DNA from: Diphasiastrum complanatum
Lineage: Eukaryota; Streptophyta; Lycopodiopsida; Lycopodiales; Lycopodiaceae
Reading direction: 5' to 3'
Length of the DNA stretch: 64,000 nucleotides
NCBI GenBank assembly: GCA_029204225.1
Contig: CM055096.1
Location: 63,517,240-63,581,239, forward strand
The position numbers were made by a program, and so were the translations under genes. Positions 63,293 through 64,000 of the stretch are shown here, one piece after another. Each line of letters begins with the position of its first letter. The stretch's first letter is position 1. The notes under the pieces are model-generated. The model saw only the letters and a list, made by a program, of their open reading frames with translations, was not told the DNA's origin and searched no databases.

Positions 63293-64000
63293 CTAAGCAT
63301 TTTGAATGGAATTGGGCTCCTAATTTCAAATCTCTTATAACCTCCTTTACTTAGTGACCTTTGCACCCTAAAATGGCCTCAAATTTATGGGGAGACACAC
63401 CCACAATTGGATCCAATGGTAGGATCACTACAATGACATTTCCACACATACAAGACCCAAAAGAAATACCTCCTTTTGGGAGTGAAATTGTTTATATCCC
63501 ACAATTTTCACTTGTTATGGGTTGTTAGATGACTTTTCAAACTCATAAATTATTTTTTATAAAAATGGTTTGTGAATGGCTTAGCTTTCTTTCTAAAGAT
63601 GCAGGCATAGCTATCCTCATAGCTATCCTGCACTTGTCCAAGAAGTGTTGTTCCGAGGGCATTATTTCTACACTAATCCAAGGTTTTGTATTATGCTCAT
63701 TTAAGTGTATAGTGAGTTTCAAAGCAAATCGTTTAGATACAAAAGGTAAAGTCAAGATTAAGAAGTTTTACACCTTTGATAGGGTCCCTCGTAATGAATA
63801 ATGATCATTGAGACACATCCTTTAGGCTGGTGGGGGGCTTTACTCCCTTTGAAAGGGTCTTCCTAGGTGTGAAGGCCTCACATTGGGACTTTACCCTATA
63901 CAAAAAACCTCCCTTGCATGAATTCAAGGCCAAGGCTTGAAGGGGCATAAAGCCCCTTGCCAAAGGCATTACCCAATATGCAAAAACCCACATGCAAGAG
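63289..64000. other. Gene-free end of the window with a MITE scrap
   Basis: 63,353-63,397 (AGTGACCTTTGCACCCTAAA, then ATGGCC) matches an arm of the foldback element at 7.63 kb. A short open plus frame (63,529-63,801, 90 codons) has no recognised domain and is opposed by an equally open frame on minus, so it is not called. Confidence 0.4.

Overview
The window looks like an intergenic-rich stretch of a large, AT-rich land-plant nuclear genome. The reasons are plant-type split genes of the bHLH-MYC_N class (a land-plant family), many decayed Ty1/copia and Ty3/gypsy retrotransposons primed by initiator-Met tRNA, Helitron-like and foldback elements, and very long (GA)n microsatellites. I cannot name the species. 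The bHLH proteins resemble subgroup IIIf (GL3/TT8/maize R type) but are divergent, so a non-seed plant or gymnosperm is as likely as a flowering plant.

The only genes I regard as real are two paralogous, eight-exon bHLH transcription-factor genes: gene 1 on + (15,723-18,959, 625 codons) and gene 2 on - (29,133 down to 25,059, 630 codons). They are convergent. All seven intron positions and phases agree (2,2,0,0,0,0,0), including a conserved 15-nt microexon. Two further copies are truncated pseudogenes, on - at 43.0-43.6 kb and on + at 62.15-63.13 kb. All four copies carry upstream one to three copies of an 18-bp module built on the G-box CACGTG, always in the same orientation relative to the gene. 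Both intact proteins have the H-E-R basic-region residues expected for CACGTG binding, so the cluster may regulate itself (inference). Intron 5 of three copies carries a (GA)n tract in the same orientation.

Layout. 1-8.3 kb: nested retroelement debris (copia RT-RNaseH with LTR, gypsy gag-protease, a 5'-truncated copia with a 3' LTR, a foldback MITE, a gypsy integrase C-terminus). 8.3-15 kb: an LTR-like tail, dispersed repeats, GA tracts and an unidentified coding-like region at 10-13.6 kb. 15.2-19 kb: bHLH gene 1. 19.5-23.3 kb: a copia-like element with a 905-codon open frame and no recognisable integrase. 25-29.5 kb: bHLH gene 2. 32-37.5 kb: two divergent, degenerate gypsy elements. 41.2-42 kb: Helitron-like repeats. 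43-44 kb: bHLH pseudogene 3. 44.2-47.5 kb: minisatellites, a 152-bp GA tract and a dispersed repeat. 47.5-60.5 kb: copia and gypsy fragments, two related copia elements (B and A) and several about 1.35-kb LTRs in both orientations. 60.57 kb: a mini-Helitron. 61.5-63.3 kb: bHLH pseudogene 4.

Exon boundaries were placed by eye, from GT-AG sites and agreement between the paralogs. No search or alignment program was run.
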